Shown: piece by piece, positions 33,993-45,797 of the stretch
How the letters are laid out: each line of letters begins with the position of its first letter
Numbering within the stretch: position 1 is the stretch's first letter
Source: Lepas anatifera
Taxonomy: Eukaryota > Arthropoda > Thecostraca > Lepadidae
Direction of reading: 5' to 3'
Assembly (NCBI GenBank): GCA_034440635.1
Contig: JAOTON010001356.1
Span: 2,054,501-2,118,500 of the forward strand
Length of the DNA stretch: 64,000 bases
Position numbers and translations under genes: made by a program
The notes under the pieces: generated by a model
What the model was told of the DNA's origin: nothing
The model's input: only the letters and a program-made list of their open reading frames with translations
The model's database searches: none

Positions 33993-34394
33993 TATGCAAA
34001 AGAACTGGTCAGACAGCGCGATTGTGGCGATCTCAAAATGCAGGTCTGAATTTTGAAGCTTACAAGTAATAAATTTTCGACTAATTTATAAAATTATTTC
34101 ACAAATCGACGCGCCAGCTAACTGTCTCAAATGGGGCCGAGTATCGTTCAACATTTAAGAGCGGTTCTCCGGTTACCTTGGAAAATGGGTTGGGGCCTTC
34201 CAGGCCCCTCCAGTGCGCGTGTTAGCCCTTTACCCCCTGGGGTGTCCAATCAGAACTCTCGGCTTTTTGCAAATGATTCCGAGCCGATTTAAATGAGACG
34301 CGCGTCACTTTGCACATCTCTGGGATGATCAATTTGACAACTTATGCCCAAAAATTAGCTTTAGGTCAGGCCAGGACAATGAGTTATGAATGTC
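33993..34394. other. Short unassigned stretch
   Basis: A GTGCGCGTGTTAG at about 34214 resembles a TTAA-A right end, but no partner end was found. Confidence 0.35.
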
Positions 34395-35191
34395 GTTTCT
34401 GAACTCATAATATGATTATGGTCTTCTAAAATAATGTTGACAAAACCAGGATGTCACGCGGCTTCTAAAAGAGCTAGATCAAGTTTCTAAACATCATTCA
34501 AAAGCTCTTGAAATAAAAATGTGTACTCTTGGATTTGTTTTGAGGTCAGGTCAAGGGAAAGGTCACCAGAAGTTGGGGCATTCCAGGACAGATCGACCAA
34601 GGCTTGACACCACCATATCTAGAAAAAATCTGAAACTTTGTCTCCGGGGTATTTTTGGGCCAGAAACACGTCTGTGAGAATCTTAGCCCCCTCCGACCAA
34701 CGGTGACCGAGTTATAGCCCGAGACATTTTCGGGAGGTCACCTTGTAGACTCATCTTTGATGCTTCATAACTCAACAACGCATTGCCCGATTAACAAGTT
34801 TTGTATATCATTGAACTCGTCTTGAACCATACATTATTTTGAAAAAAAAAATTTTAAAATTTTAAAAATTTTGACTTTTAATTCGTTTGACCTTTTCTCA
34901 GATGACCTAGCTTGACCTTTTCGACATTGAAATTGACCTTTTAGACACCTTAAAAATGTTTCTTCATTAAATATCTTTAGATAGAAAAAATAATAAAAAA
35001 TGTGTTTTTGCTATAAGTTCCAAATATTTAGCACCTAAGGTAGGTATGCAGACGGTTTTTGACCACTGCGGTAGTATAGCCTTATGTTTAACGCCGCAAA
35101 CAAAGCGATTGCTTTTGTAATCGGCTGCTTGCAATCATATGGCATTGTCTTTACGAAATTTTCATCGTGAAAGTGTCAAAATATATGAGAA

Positions 35192-36823
35192 TTAACACGC
35201 GCCCACACAAGGGGGTGGGCAACCGGCCTCTTCAGGTTTCCACAGGTAGTAAAAAAGCCACCTTTGCGCAGCGCCACCATACTTCATGTACCTCTAACTC
35301 GAAATTTTTGCAGCTTCTGGCAAAATTTTAGGTCTGAGTCATACTAGGTCAGAGGGCCAACCCAGGTCAAAAGACCTAACCTCGAAAAAAGTTTGGGAGG
35401 TGCATCAATAATATCAAATCTAGCCTATCGTCGTTAGATTCACATTTCATAGTAAGGTCGCCGAGCACGCTAATTTTCGTAGCAGGATTTCTATGTCGAT
35501 AACCGGGAGCAGGTTCAGGGTCATGATCTTTCCATTAGAAATGCATGGGGCAATCGGCAAATTTTGATAACTTGAGAGAATTGAGAATTGTCGAGAATTG
35601 CGATGAAGGTTTTATTTTTACAAGTTGTCGTGTATGACTTGCCACTGCAGTTTGATTAATATTCTTTTTACCATACAGACCTAAGCCTGGTTCTAGGTCA
35701 AAGCAGGTTAATTTTGACATTTGACTAGGCAATATTATAAGATACATAATCCGTTTGGGCTCAACAAGAGTGTTCTAATGGTGCTGAACGTTTCTTTCTA
35801 CGGCTCTCCTCTGTCACCTATTATGCCACAAAATTTAGGTTTCCACTTAGTTCCTGTAAAAAATACTGTGACCTCGAGCAAACTCAAAGGTGACACGACC
35901 AAACGATTGTATGTAACATATTCGGTAGTGGTTTAAACTGGCTGTTTAGCGGCATCACTCCCAGTGCACTGTGTCATTATTCATCTGGGATTCTGGGATC
36001 CGTGTCAGCTATGAAATGATCACCTTGTAAAAATATCATGAGGCAACCTGTTCAAGTGACCAAGTAGAATGCGTTACAATTTTAGAACATTTTTTCTCAT
36101 ATATGAGCAGATTCAAATTACTTTTTGGGAATGAACGCCTTTCAGACACGTTTGTTTACATTGCATGAATCCTCTCAAACGTATGCTGTGCTGCACTGGG
36201 TCACCTTGTATCGATATTATTTTTCCATCTCCAGGAACGATGTAATTGTGTGAGTTAGTGGTGCCCATAGGATAAGTTATACTTGTTTCAATTATGGATA
36301 AAGCTGCGATATCTTTGTAAATTTTCGTTTAAGGCTGAAAGTTCAATTATTAATAAGTTCATTTGCCTTCGTCTCCCTCGAAACAATGGATCCCTTTCTA
36401 TCACTTTTAATGACTGCAATTTTTATTTTCATAAATATTGTCCAAGTTATCGCCAGTTCAGTTTTAGGAGTAAGTGTCTCACTAGAGTCATCAAGGGACT
36501 TTTTACGGAGACCCCGACCCCACCACTCAAACGAGCAACTCCCACGATGAAGTGTTAATCAATGAACCAAGTTGAAAGTCCCACAAGGCATAACGACGAC
36601 CGTCTACCTCAGGTCACCCCCTCACCAGTCAGTTGCCAGCTGGCCTTCAGTATTTACGGTACCTACCACCTCCCAGTTGACCTAAATTATTTTTTTCAGA
36701 AGTTGCAAAATGCTGTGTTAGAGGTACATGAAGTACGGTGGCGCTGCACGAAGGTGTTTTTTTTACTACCTGTAGAGACCTGAGGAGACCGGTTGGCCAC
36801 CCCGTCGGATGGGCGCGTGTTAA
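35192..36823. mobile_element. TTAA-C family element at the centre of the foldback
   Basis: TTAA at 35192-35195 and 36820-36823 bracket 1.63 kb. The ends read CACGCGCCCA on both sides and share about 105 bp of inverted similarity, including GCAGCGCCACC and ACTTCATGTACCTCTAAC. The end design matches TTAA-A, and AGGTCA hexamers are frequent. A SINE sits in the right part. No transposase frame. Confidence 0.85.
36483..36655 (-). mobile_element. SINE copy, body only
   Basis: Reverse-complement match to the SINE body at 21255-21555, including CGAGCAACTCCCAC, AGTCCCACAAGGC and AGTCAGTTGCCAGCTGG. The tRNA head is missing, so it is 5'-truncated. Confidence 0.75.
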
Positions 36824-37517
36824 TTCTCATATATTTTGACACTTCCACGATGATAATTTCGTAAAGACAATGCCATATGATTGCCAGCAACCGATTACAA
36901 AAGCAATCGCTACGTTTGCGGCGTTAAACATAAGGCTGTACTGCCGCAGTGGTAAAAAACGGTCTACATACCCACCTTCGGTGCTAAATATTTGGAACTT
37001 ATAGAAAGAACGGAATTTTTATTATTTTTTTCTATCGAAAGATGTTTAATGAAGAAAAATTTTTGAGGTGTCTAAAAGGCCAATTTCATTGTCAAAAAGG
37101 TCAAGCTAGGTCATCTAAGAAAAGGTCAAACAAATTAAAAGTAATTTTTTTTTAAATTTTAAAATTTGCTTTTTTCAAAATAATGTAGGGTTTAAGACGA
37201 GTTCAATGATATACAAAACCTGTTAATCGGGCAATGCGTTGTTGATTTATGAAGCATCAAAGATGAGTCTACAAGGTGACCTCCCGAAAATGCCTCCGGC
37301 TATAACTTGGTCACCGTTGGTTGGAGGGGGCTAAGATTCTCACAGGCGTGTTTCTGGCCCAGAATTACCCCGGAGACAAAGTTTCAGATTTTTTCTAGAC
37401 ATGGTGGTGTCAAATTGAAATTTTTTGGTTGTTTTATCCTGGAATGCCCCAGTTACCAAAAGTCGCGCTTTTCAAAATTGCTTGTGTCCTTAATTTTTGA
37501 CACAACAAGACACAGCC

Positions 37518-38376
37518 TTAACACGCGCTTTGACGGGGGGCGGGTACCCGCCCCCCTCGGGTTTTTCGGAGACAGCAGAAAAACGGCGGCGCGCAGCGCC
37601 ACCGTACTTGGTATACCTTTTTCCCCATCATTTGTGCAGCTTCTGTGAAAATTTTAAGGATAGGTCATCTCAGGTCAGGTCACCAGTACAGGTCAAGTGA
37701 CCCGACCTCAAAAAAAGTTTAAGATAGTATAAGTCGGAGCAGGGTGAACTTATCCAATTGAAACTCATATCACATAATGGGCTCACCGAGTTCTCTAAAA
37801 TATGTTCCGGTATTTTTGATATCGATGACCTAAGGTCTGGTACGAAGCATGACCTCTCCATTGGTAATACATGGGAAATATGGTTTTTACTGAATAACTC
37901 AGTAAAAGATGGCGATAGAGCGTTTATTTTAGCTTCATTAGACTCGCCTTGGCTTTGCGGTTCTAATGATATGCATTTTATATAATTTGACCCTGACCTG
38001 ACCTCAGGTCAGGTCAAATCTTTGATTTGACCTAGCAAGGTCAAATCATATATCATTCGATTCGGCTTGCTGCGAGGATTCATAGAGTTCAAGTTGTTTT
38101 GCTCTATCTTTACTTGTTCAGATGTAATGGCCGAAAAACTTAATTTACATGTTATCCCTATGACGGCATGTGATGGCATGTTTTTGACCTCTGGTGACCT
38201 TAAATGTGACCTGACAAAAAATGGTTTAAATATTTTCGATGGAGAAGCGGATGGGCTACCCAACGCCGTTTACCGTTTTTTGCTACCTACCGTGGTTCTC
38301 GAGATCTTAGGGGGGCGGGTACCCGCCCCCTCGTCAATCCGAAGGTGGCTCAGACCCCCGTCAATGCGCGTGTTAA
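37518..38376 (+). mobile_element. TTAA-A family element with a demonstrable empty site
   Basis: TTAA at 37518-37521 and 38373-38376 bracket 859 bp with ends CACGCGCTTTGACGGGG and its complement. The homologous Rep-F copy reads GTGTTAAATTTGGTATTATA without insertion at about 43340, so a single TTAA was duplicated. A perfect 22-bp palindrome (G6, CGGGTACCCG, C6) lies at 37535-37556. A 23-bp everted AGGTCA palindrome lies at 37994-38016. Confidence 0.95.
37994..38016. promoter_or_regulatory. 23-bp everted AGGTCA palindrome
   Basis: TGACCTGACCT, a single C, then AGGTCAGGTCA form an exact inverted repeat, giving an everted AGGTCA pair spaced by one base. Other TTAA-A copies keep it in mutated form (for example near 46270 and 57680). 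Confidence 0.6.
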
Positions 38377-38640
38377 ATTTAGTATCATTGTAATAAGTAT
38401 GACACAATAATTCTAATAATATGCAACATGATCTTGGCAGTCCATTATTTGGCCGTGACCTAGGGTCAAGTTCATAATCTGATGTTACAAGGCCATGTCG
38501 CATGCAATTTAAATTCTTGGGTCCAGACGAACACATTTATGCATTTTTTGTGTTCTAGGTCCTATGGTTCTCGAGTTGATTTCCTGAGTGGGCCAAAATT
38601 TAACCCATTTTGAACCTCTGTGAAGTCACGGGTCAATGAA

Positions 38641-39700
38641 TATGATTCAAACTCCGCCTTGAAAGTAAAAGACGGTAAGGCGCTTCCAGTGCCTTTTTAA
38701 TTTTACATTATCACCTCCGGTTTCGTAGTTTATAGGGGATCCAATCTTACCCCGTCTTCCCAGGCCGCGACGGGTTAAGACTAAGACAAGTCGACCCCGG
38801 CTGATTTTGTAAAGAGGGCAGTCAATTCCGAAATCTTAGGGTGGGGTCGCATCGCCCTCCCTCGTCGCTCCAACAGAAATAGGGGTAACTATGAGACTGA
38901 CAGTTATATGATTAATGCTAAAATCACACGGTGGGGTAATTCATCATAGCGTATTTCTCTCTTCCGCGAACCGCACCATTGTTCTCCGTGCACGCTCAGC
39001 GATGCATGTCGAGTTAGCTCCCGAGTCGAACGATGAAGCCAAACAGTGATAGGGTAAGAGCAGCCTCCTTCACATCTCAATAGCACACCACCGGTTCGCT
39101 CCTCTTGCTTTACCATGAATACCCACTTTTCTGAACAATTTATCGCTTTTAATGTATCCATCTTATTGGCATGAAAACTAATGCTGCAGTGTTGTAATAG
39201 CTGGCGTGTTTGCTTTTACGCGGCTGATCCGGGTTCGAGACCCAGCGTATTTCCTGTGCAGCGAAAAATGTGATGTAACGTCTTCAACAGGAATAGAGCT
39301 AACGGCACCACATGACGCTGATGCTTGATGCATCCATAAGCCCTAACACTCACGATATGTAGATATTACCGCGGCTTGCGGCTAAAAATGTATTCATTTC
39401 CCACACAAAGACCATTCCACACTGCCACACTGGCTTCAGTTTCATTCAGTTTCAATAAACATTCAATAATATTGTCTCCGTTGCAAAAAGTGGTAGGAAT
39501 ACAACATCTTTGACAATGGTAAACTCTATTAAACCAGCTAACTTAAGATTTACTGAAGACTCTAAGTTAACCTAATTACCACGTGACAGTATTGGCATCG
39601 TATACTTGAAATCAACAGCAAACCAATCCAGCAAAATCACACATTTCAAATCGAGGATTGAGGTTTCCGACCTCTCCTCTCCGGTTCCTGCAGGCAAGCT
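38641..39700. other. Downstream flank of the repeat-protein gene
   Basis: No gene was recognised. A B-box-like CGGGTTCGAGACCC lies at about 39228 without a convincing A box. Confidence 0.4.
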
Positions 39701-39758
39701 CTATCCATGAACACCGACAGCAGTGATCTTCACCTCCTGCTGTTTACATCCCTCATTT

Positions 39759-42175
39759 TTAAGCATTAAGACCCGAAAATAGGCCTCCAGCTGCTTTGGC
39801 AACAGAGTCTGCAACGTCTGAAACCACACCTCCCTCTCCAGCTGCTTTGGCAACAGAGTCTGCAATGTCTGAAACCACACCTCCCTCTCCAGCTGCTTTG
39901 GCAACAGAGTCTGCAATGTCTGAAACCACACCTTCCTTTCCAGCTGCTTTGGCAACAGAGTCTGCAATGTCTGAAACCACACCTTCCTTTCCAGCTGCTT
40001 TGGCAACAGAGTTTGCAATGTCTGAAACCACACCTTCCTCTCCAGCTGCTTTGGCAACAGAGTCTGCAACGTCTGAAACCACACCTCCCTCTCCAGCTGC
40101 TTTGGCAACAGAGTCTGCAACGTCTGAAACCACACCTTCCTCTCCAGCTGCTTTGGCAACAGAGTCTGCAACGTCTGAAACCACACCTCCCTCTCCAGCT
40201 GCCTTGGCAACAGAGTCTGCAACGTCTGAAACCACACCTCCCTCTCCAGCTGCTTTGGCAACAGCGTCTGCAACGTCTGAAACCACACCTCCCTCTCCAG
40301 CTGCTTTGGCAACAGAGTCTGCAACGTCTGAAACCACACCTCCCTCTCCAGCTGCTTTGGCAACAGAGTCTGCAATGTCTGAAACCACACCTTCCTTTCC
40401 AGCTGCTTTGGCAACAGAGTCTGCAATGTCTGAAACCACACCTTCCCTCTCCAGCTGCTTTGGCAACAGAGTCTGCAACGTCTGAAACCACACCTCCCTC
40501 TCCAGCTGCTTTGGCAACAGAGTCTGCAACGTCTGAAACCACACCTCCCTCTCCAGCTGCTTTGGCAACAGAGTCTGCAACGTCTGAAACCACACCTCCC
40601 TCTCCAGTTGCTTTGGCAACAGAGTCTGCAATGTCTGAAACCACACCTTCCTTTCCAGCTGCTTTGGCAACAGAGTCTGCAATGTCTGAAACCACACCTT
40701 CCTTTCCAGCTGCTTTGGCAACAGAGTCTGCAATGTCTGAAACCACACCTCCCTCTCCAGCTGCTTTTGCAACAGAGTCTGCAATGTCTGAAACCACACC
40801 TCCCTCTCCAGCGGCTTTTGCAACAGAGTCTGCAATGTCTGAAACCACACCTTCCTCTCCAGCTGCTTTGGCAACAGAGTCTGCAATGTCTGAAACCACA
40901 CCTTCCTTGCCAGCTGCTTTTGCAACAGAGTCTGCAATGTCTGAAACCACACCTCCCTTTCCAGCGGCTTTTGGCAACAGAGTCTGCAATGTCTGAAACC
41001 ACACCTTCCTCTCCAGCTGCTTTGGCAACAGCGTCTGCAATGTCTGAAACCACACCTTCCTCTCCAGCTGCTTTGGCAACAGAGTCTGCAATGTCTGAAA
41101 CCACACCTTCCTTGCCAGCTGCTTTGGCAACAGAGTCTGCAATGTCTGAAACCACACCTTCCTCTCCAGCTGCTTTGGCAACAGAGTCTGCAATGTCTGA
41201 AACCACACCTCCCTTTCCAGCTGCTTTGGCAACAGAGTCTGCAATGTCTGAAACCACACCTTCCTCTCCAGCTGCTTTGGCAACAGAGTCTGCAATGTCT
41301 GAAACCACACCTCCCTCTCCAGCTGCTTTGGCAACAGAGTCTGCAATGTCTGAAACCACACCTCCCTTTCCAGCTGACTTGACACCAGTGTCTGCAATGC
41401 TTGCTGCCAGACCTGCGCTTCCAGCTACTTTGTTACCAGCGCCAAGACCGTCTGCAATGCCTGAAGACCACACCTCCCGTTCCAGCTGACTTACACCGTC
41501 TGCAAGGCTTGCTGCCAAACCTGCGCTTCCAGCTACTTTGTTACCAGCGCCAAGACCATGTCCAGCCAATATTGCACCTCCAGTTGCATGAACACCTGCA
41601 GGGGTTGCTGCCAAACCTGCGCTTCCAGCTACTTTGTTACCAGCGCCAAGACCATGTCCAGCCAATATTGCGCCTCCAGTCGCATGGACACCTGCAGGGC
41701 TTGCTGTCAAACCTGCGCTTCCAGCTACGTTTTTACCAGTGCCAAGACCATGTCCAGCCAAGATTGCACCTCCAGTCGCATGAACGCCAGCAGGGTTTGC
41801 AGTCAAACCCGCGCTTCCAGCTATTATGTTTCCAGCGCCAAGACCGTTTCCAGCCAAGATTGCGCCTCCATTCGCATGAAGACCTGCAGGGCTTGCAACC
41901 ACTTCTGTTGCACCAGCTGCGTTCACGCCAGTACCTAAAGTCTTTGTAGCCATCTTTGTATGTCCAGCTGCATTGGAACTCTTGTCTAAAGCTGTAGCTG
42001 CCAACTTTGCAACGCCTCTAACTACTTTGATAGCATGGTGCACTGTGTCTGCGACCAAATTTCTTGAACCGGCGGGAACTATGCGTTTGCGTGGTGCCAT
42101 GCAGGGGGACGGAGCGGCCAGGTTGCTCAGTGAGACCAACACGATCAACATCGGGAGTGAAGCTGCTGACCTCAT
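39759..42175 (-). CDS. Secreted Ala/Gly/Val repeat protein, frame changed twice in the repeat array
   Basis: The protein begins with a likely signal peptide (MRSAASLPMLIVLVSLSNLA). Next come about five 32-residue repeats (GVHATGGAILAGHGLGAGNK type, 96 bp), then a long array of 17-residue units (VVSDIADSVAKAAGEGG). One extra base at about 40968-40973 and another at about 40441-40450 move that frame through all three phases. The uninterrupted peptide pattern ends at GLFSGLNA and a stop at 39759-39761. Removing two bases from 42175-39759 leaves 2415 nt, exactly 805 codons. Read literally, the ORF from 42175 ends at 39701 (824 residues) with Cys-rich and WFQTLQTLL-type repeats. A TATA box lies upstream. 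The role may be structural or adhesive (silk- or cement-like), by composition only. Confidence 0.6.
39785..41376. repeat. 51-bp minisatellite, about 31 units
   Basis: Tandem 51-bp units on the plus strand begin AGCTGCTTTGGCAACAGAGT and continue CTGCAATGTCTGAAACCACA. Units differ at a few positions (CAATG/CAACG, CCTCC/CCTTC, CTCTCC/CTTTCC). All three minus frames and two plus frames remain open over long distances, because 51 is a multiple of three. Two units carry single-base length changes. Confidence 0.97.
41400..41900 (-). repeat. 96-bp repeats in the N-terminal part of the repeat protein
   Basis: About five imperfect 96-bp units encode GVHATGGAILAGHGLGAGNK followed by VAGSAGLTASPA. The copy nearest the 51-bp array is degenerate and contains the LADGVSQLEREVWSSGIA insertion. 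Confidence 0.85.
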
Positions 42176-42353
42176 GGTGATGAATGCTGATCAGTCCTGC
42201 TGGGCCCGGTGAACAGGTGAAGTACTTTACCAAGTTTGTGAACAGCCTGCAAGAGTGAAGAGTTATGGTCCGGTTTGTATGCAGAGCCTGGTCGTCTACT
42301 ACTGGTTGCAGTGCTGATCGGCAGGCCTGTGCTCTTCTCGCATCAGCATCGCC

Positions 42354-42361
42354 TTTAAATA
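42354..42361 (-). promoter_or_regulatory. TATA box of the repeat-protein gene
   Basis: The minus strand reads TATTTAAA at 42361-42354, about 180 nt before the start codon at 42175, in a GC-richer context. Transcription would begin near 42325-42330. Confidence 0.5.
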
Positions 42362-42415
42362 CAGCCCTAGTGACACCCTGTCAATCCGCGGGCCGGCAGC
42401 CCGGATGAGCCGGTG

Positions 42416-42698
42416 CCAGTGGCGGATGCGGGGATCGGGTATGAGGTTCGTGGCTAAAAATGTTCACCAGAACTCTCAGTCAAATGGTGAAAGTGGCGAG
42501 ATGGGAAGAAAGATACAACTCTTCCTTTTTGTGTTTACACCTTTTGGAGTCTCTAACTGCCAGTTCGTATTTCATTCGATTAAAAGTCGCAGATATTGTG
42601 GTGATAAGCCTGTTTCTGCCCTAGCACCAGTCGAGCTGCTGACCCCGCTGCTCCCCGTCCCCTACCGCCACTCCTAGTTCAGCTGTGGATCCGCCTGT
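42416..42698. mobile_element. Possible hAT-like MITE
   Basis: The left end CAGTGGCGGATGCGGGG and the right end, reversed, CACAGGCGGATCCACAG resemble each other and the CATAGGCGGATCC family. No target duplication is evident. Confidence 0.4.
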
Positions 42699-42699
42699 G

Positions 42700-43099
42700 T
42701 AAGCGGGAGTGCGCAACACATGTTTACCATTCACTAACGGATATGGCCACATTTTTTGTGCGTCTGGCTGTCTTCATTTTCTGTCAAAACTTTACCCGGT
42801 CGAAACGGACGGACTATGTAATAGTCGCACATGTGCTTTTTTTGGGGGAGAGGTAAGGGATAACAAAAATGGGACCCATAGTTCGATTTTATTTTTATGT
42901 GTATTTGTATTTAAATGGACCATGTTCCCTGAGCAATATAATGAATAAATGAAGAAAAATAAAATGACACTTAGGCATTATGTCACAGCCTTGAATTCAC
43001 ATTGGGTGAAACCTAGGTGAGGAACAACGTTTTATTTCTGAAGCCAGATGTCTAGGGGAATGAAGTGGCGCCGGTAAAGGGTATCTGAGTTCCGCGATT
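42700..43099. other. Unique stretch, nothing recognised
   Basis: No frame with domain content and no element end was seen. Confidence 0.4.
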
Positions 43100-43700
43100 T
43101 CTATTTGAGAGGCGGTTCTATTCTTCTAAAACGAGGCTGACAAAACCAGGGCGTAGATCAGCTTCTAGATGTGCTAGACTAAGTTCCTAAACATCATATG
43201 AAAGCTCTTGAAACGGTAAATCTGTATACTTTCGTCCATTCTGAGGTCAGGTCAATACGAGGGTCACCAGAGGTCACCAGAAGTTAGGGTTTTCAAAATT
43301 GTTTGTACCTATAACTTTTGAACGAAAGCAAGTTACAGTGTTAAATTTGGTATTATAGTAATGGTCAGGACCAAAGGATTTCCATGATATGTAACACGAT
43401 CTTAAAATGTCATTATTCAACCCTGACCTAAGCTCAAGGTTATGACATAACCTTCATGTCGCATATCATTTAAATCCTTAGCTCAGGACGAACATGTTGT
43501 TGTTTGTTTTATTCTAGGTCTAATGGTTCCCAATTTATAAGGAATTCCCTAAACGAGTCTAAGTTTGACCCAAGTGAAAAATGTTTTTTTTTAAAGTGCC
43601 TGCCTAATATTTTTTTCCTTTTAGAGGTAGAGAGTCTTTGAAGTCACGTGGCGTCAAATCGAAATATGATCTAAAATGTTTCGTGCTGCGATAAACCTTT
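43100..43700 (+). repeat. Rep-F copy without the insertions
   Basis: Collinear with the broken copy at 34395-38640. It lacks the foldback at CAGAAGTTAGGG (about 43280) and lacks the TTAA-A element at GTGTTAAATTTGG (about 43342). It serves as the empty-site reference for both. Confidence 0.75.
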
Positions 43701-43887
43701 TATTTTGCCCATAAATAAATACGAGTACAGACGAAGCTAGAGGCCATTGCTATTGCAAAAACTAAGATCAAAGGGCCTATTGCTGGGTCCCAAAATGACA
43801 CTGATAATTTTGTATCCTTACATTATTATAAATACCACGGTTGAAACTAATAGAGTGTTACGAGCCCGCTTCGAGTTTACATACACA

Positions 43888-44732
43888 TTAACGAGGGGTC
43901 TGGGCCACTTTCGCTTTGACGGGGAGGGGTGTGTATCCGGCTCCCTAAAATCTAAAAAATCATGCTAGATAGGGAAAAACAGCAAAAGATGTTGGATATT
44001 CCACCCAAATTTCTATCGCAAACATTTGATCATATTTTTGTCAGCTCACATTTAAGGTCACTCGAGTTCAAGGCATACCAGCATACCTACCAGATAAAAT
44101 GAAAATGAAGGTTTTCAGTCATTATATATGAACTATTAAAGGTAGAGCAAAACAATTCAAGCCATCAAAATTCTCACAGCAAGCCAAATCGAATGATATA
44201 TAATATGACTTTGCTAGGTTAAGTCAGGCCAAATCTAGGATTTGACCTGACCTGAGATCAGTTCAACGTACAATTAGGTCAAAATGCATACTATTAAAAC
44301 TGCCGTGACAAGTGGAATCTAATTCCATTAAAATTAACGCTGCACCACCGTCCATTACTAAGTTATTCAGTTTAAACCATTTCCCATGTATTTCCAATGG
44401 AGAGGTCATGGCTCCTACCTGACCTTAAGTCATCAATATAATAAATACCGGAATGTATTTTCTAGAATTCAGTAGATTCATTACGTGACATGAATGCCAA
44501 TCAGATGGGCTCACCCTGTTGTGACTTATGCTGTCGTAAACTGTTTTGAGGTGGGGTCACGTGACCTGCACTGGTGACCTGACCTGAGGTGACCCAATTT
44601 TTGTCAAAGTTGTCAAAGAAATCAGAGAAAAGGTATGTAAAGTATGGCGGTGCTACGCACCACTGTTTTTATTGGATATCCAGTAAGCCAGAGGGGGGGG
44701 CGGGTACCCACCCCTGTCAATGCGCGTGTTAA
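43888..44732 (-). mobile_element. TTAA-A family element, diverged, reverse orientation
   Basis: TTAA at 43888-43891 and 44729-44732 bracket 845 bp. The left end has decayed (TTAACGAGGGGTC replaces the normal start); the right end TGTCAATGCGCGTGTTAA is intact. An internal TTAA at 44334-44337 is the left limit of the segmental duplication. Confidence 0.85.
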
Positions 44733-45658
44733 TTTCAACTTAGGTCCCAACGGTTGCTAAGGTGCTAGTTTTAGTGTACATTGTAGGGAACATTTAATGC
44801 TGTGACGTCATAGTTTATTGTTATTGAGTAAAATTGACTCAGAAATTTCAGAAAAACAATTGTTATGACACGTTTTCTCGATGGCCTAAGTCCACTTTCA
44901 ACGTATTTCCTGCTTCTTTCGCATGATCACGGATGTTTTCAAAAGTTCCTCATTTCCCGTCTTTTCTAAGCTGAATGATATATGCTTTTGACTGTTTTGA
45001 TGATATTTCACCGAAGTTATAGCCATACAAAGAAGTTTCTGTATGGTGACCTGGTGAAAATACCTGAATCTGTAACTCAGTAACAGTAGGTCAGATTGAG
45101 TTGAAAACTCAATAGTGGAATCCGGTGTCCCATATAACCTTACATGCAAACTTATATCACAATTGATGGCACGAGTGTTTTATATTTGATTTTTTGTCGA
45201 TGTTTCGGAAAATGTCCCTAAGGTCAATGAAAGTTGACTGTAATACAGATCACTATAGCCCTCATACACCCCCTTACGGGCGTTTCCCTAACTCTCCTGG
45301 TTTCCGAAATATCATCAGGGTGGGGGGTCACTAGCATCCCCTTCACTGTGCATCGACGATGGACCCGTCTCCAATGCGCGTGGGAATAGCTCCAGGAGAT
45401 CTTTCAGAGGTTCCAGATAAAAAATGTGAACTGTCCTCTCGGGAATGGGATAAGACAAAAGGAATTCGGAAAGAAGAAATTAGTCTAAGCTATACGAAGT
45501 AAAAAACTATTTTTTGGGCATTTCGTATTTCGTTGTGAATTTCAAATGAAGAGGGCATGGCCCTTAACTGACCGTTGGTAATCGGTATAAAAGTCTCCTT
45601 GCCATAATTATCGATACTCACTAAGCCTATTATGCGATATGAACGTTGGATTAAGAGA
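44733..45658. other. Duplicated non-coding stretch
   Basis: Matches 56142-57065 almost exactly. A short minus frame (45149-44898) is kept in both copies, but the copies are too similar for that to mean selection. Confidence 0.5.
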
Positions 45659-45797
45659 TTAACACTCGCATTGACGGGGGAGCAGATACCCGCCACCCCC
45701 TCGGGTTTTTCGGAGATAGCAGAAAAATGGTGGCGCGTAGCGCCACCGTACTTGGCATACCTTTTTCCTCATCATTATTACAATTTGTGTGAAAATC
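45659..45797 (+). mobile_element. Left-end fragment of a TTAA-A element
   Basis: The TTAA and first 139 bp of the family are present, then a complete TTAA-A element begins at an internal TTAA. No matching right half resumes afterwards, so the right part was lost. Confidence 0.85.

Larger units (their letters stand above)
34575..37450. mobile_element. Foldback element: near-perfect palindrome split at its centre
   Basis: Left arm 34575-35191 and right arm 36824-37450 are reverse complements at roughly 90% identity. Outer ends are GGGGCATTCCAGGA and its complement, flanked by AGTT on both sides (34571-34574 and 37451-37454), a likely 4-bp target duplication. Without the TTAA-C insert the arms would meet at a central palindromic TTAA with no loop. 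The Rep-F copy at 43.28 kb lacks this insertion. Confidence 0.85.
34395..38640 (+). repeat. Rep-F copy, broken by two transposon insertions
   Basis: Rep-F sequence lies at 34395-34574, 37451-37521 and from 38373 to about 38640, in the same order as in the less interrupted copy at 43100-43700. The breaks are the foldback element (34575-37450) and a TTAA-A element (37518-38376). No coding capacity is evident. Confidence 0.75.

Noticed and set aside
39190..39245. B-box-like sequence CGGGTTCGAGACCC suggesting a tRNA
   Set aside because: No A box or closing acceptor stem at the right distance; at most a truncated relic.
39785..41376. Regular 51-bp periodicity resembling a CRISPR array
   Set aside because: Units are head-to-tail with no unique spacers, and the window is clearly animal DNA.
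39796..41489. Long plus-strand ORFs rich in ATESATSETTPPSPAAL, mucin-like
   Set aside because: They are the antisense reading of the 51-bp array. The minus strand has the TATA box, signal peptide and coherent N-terminus.
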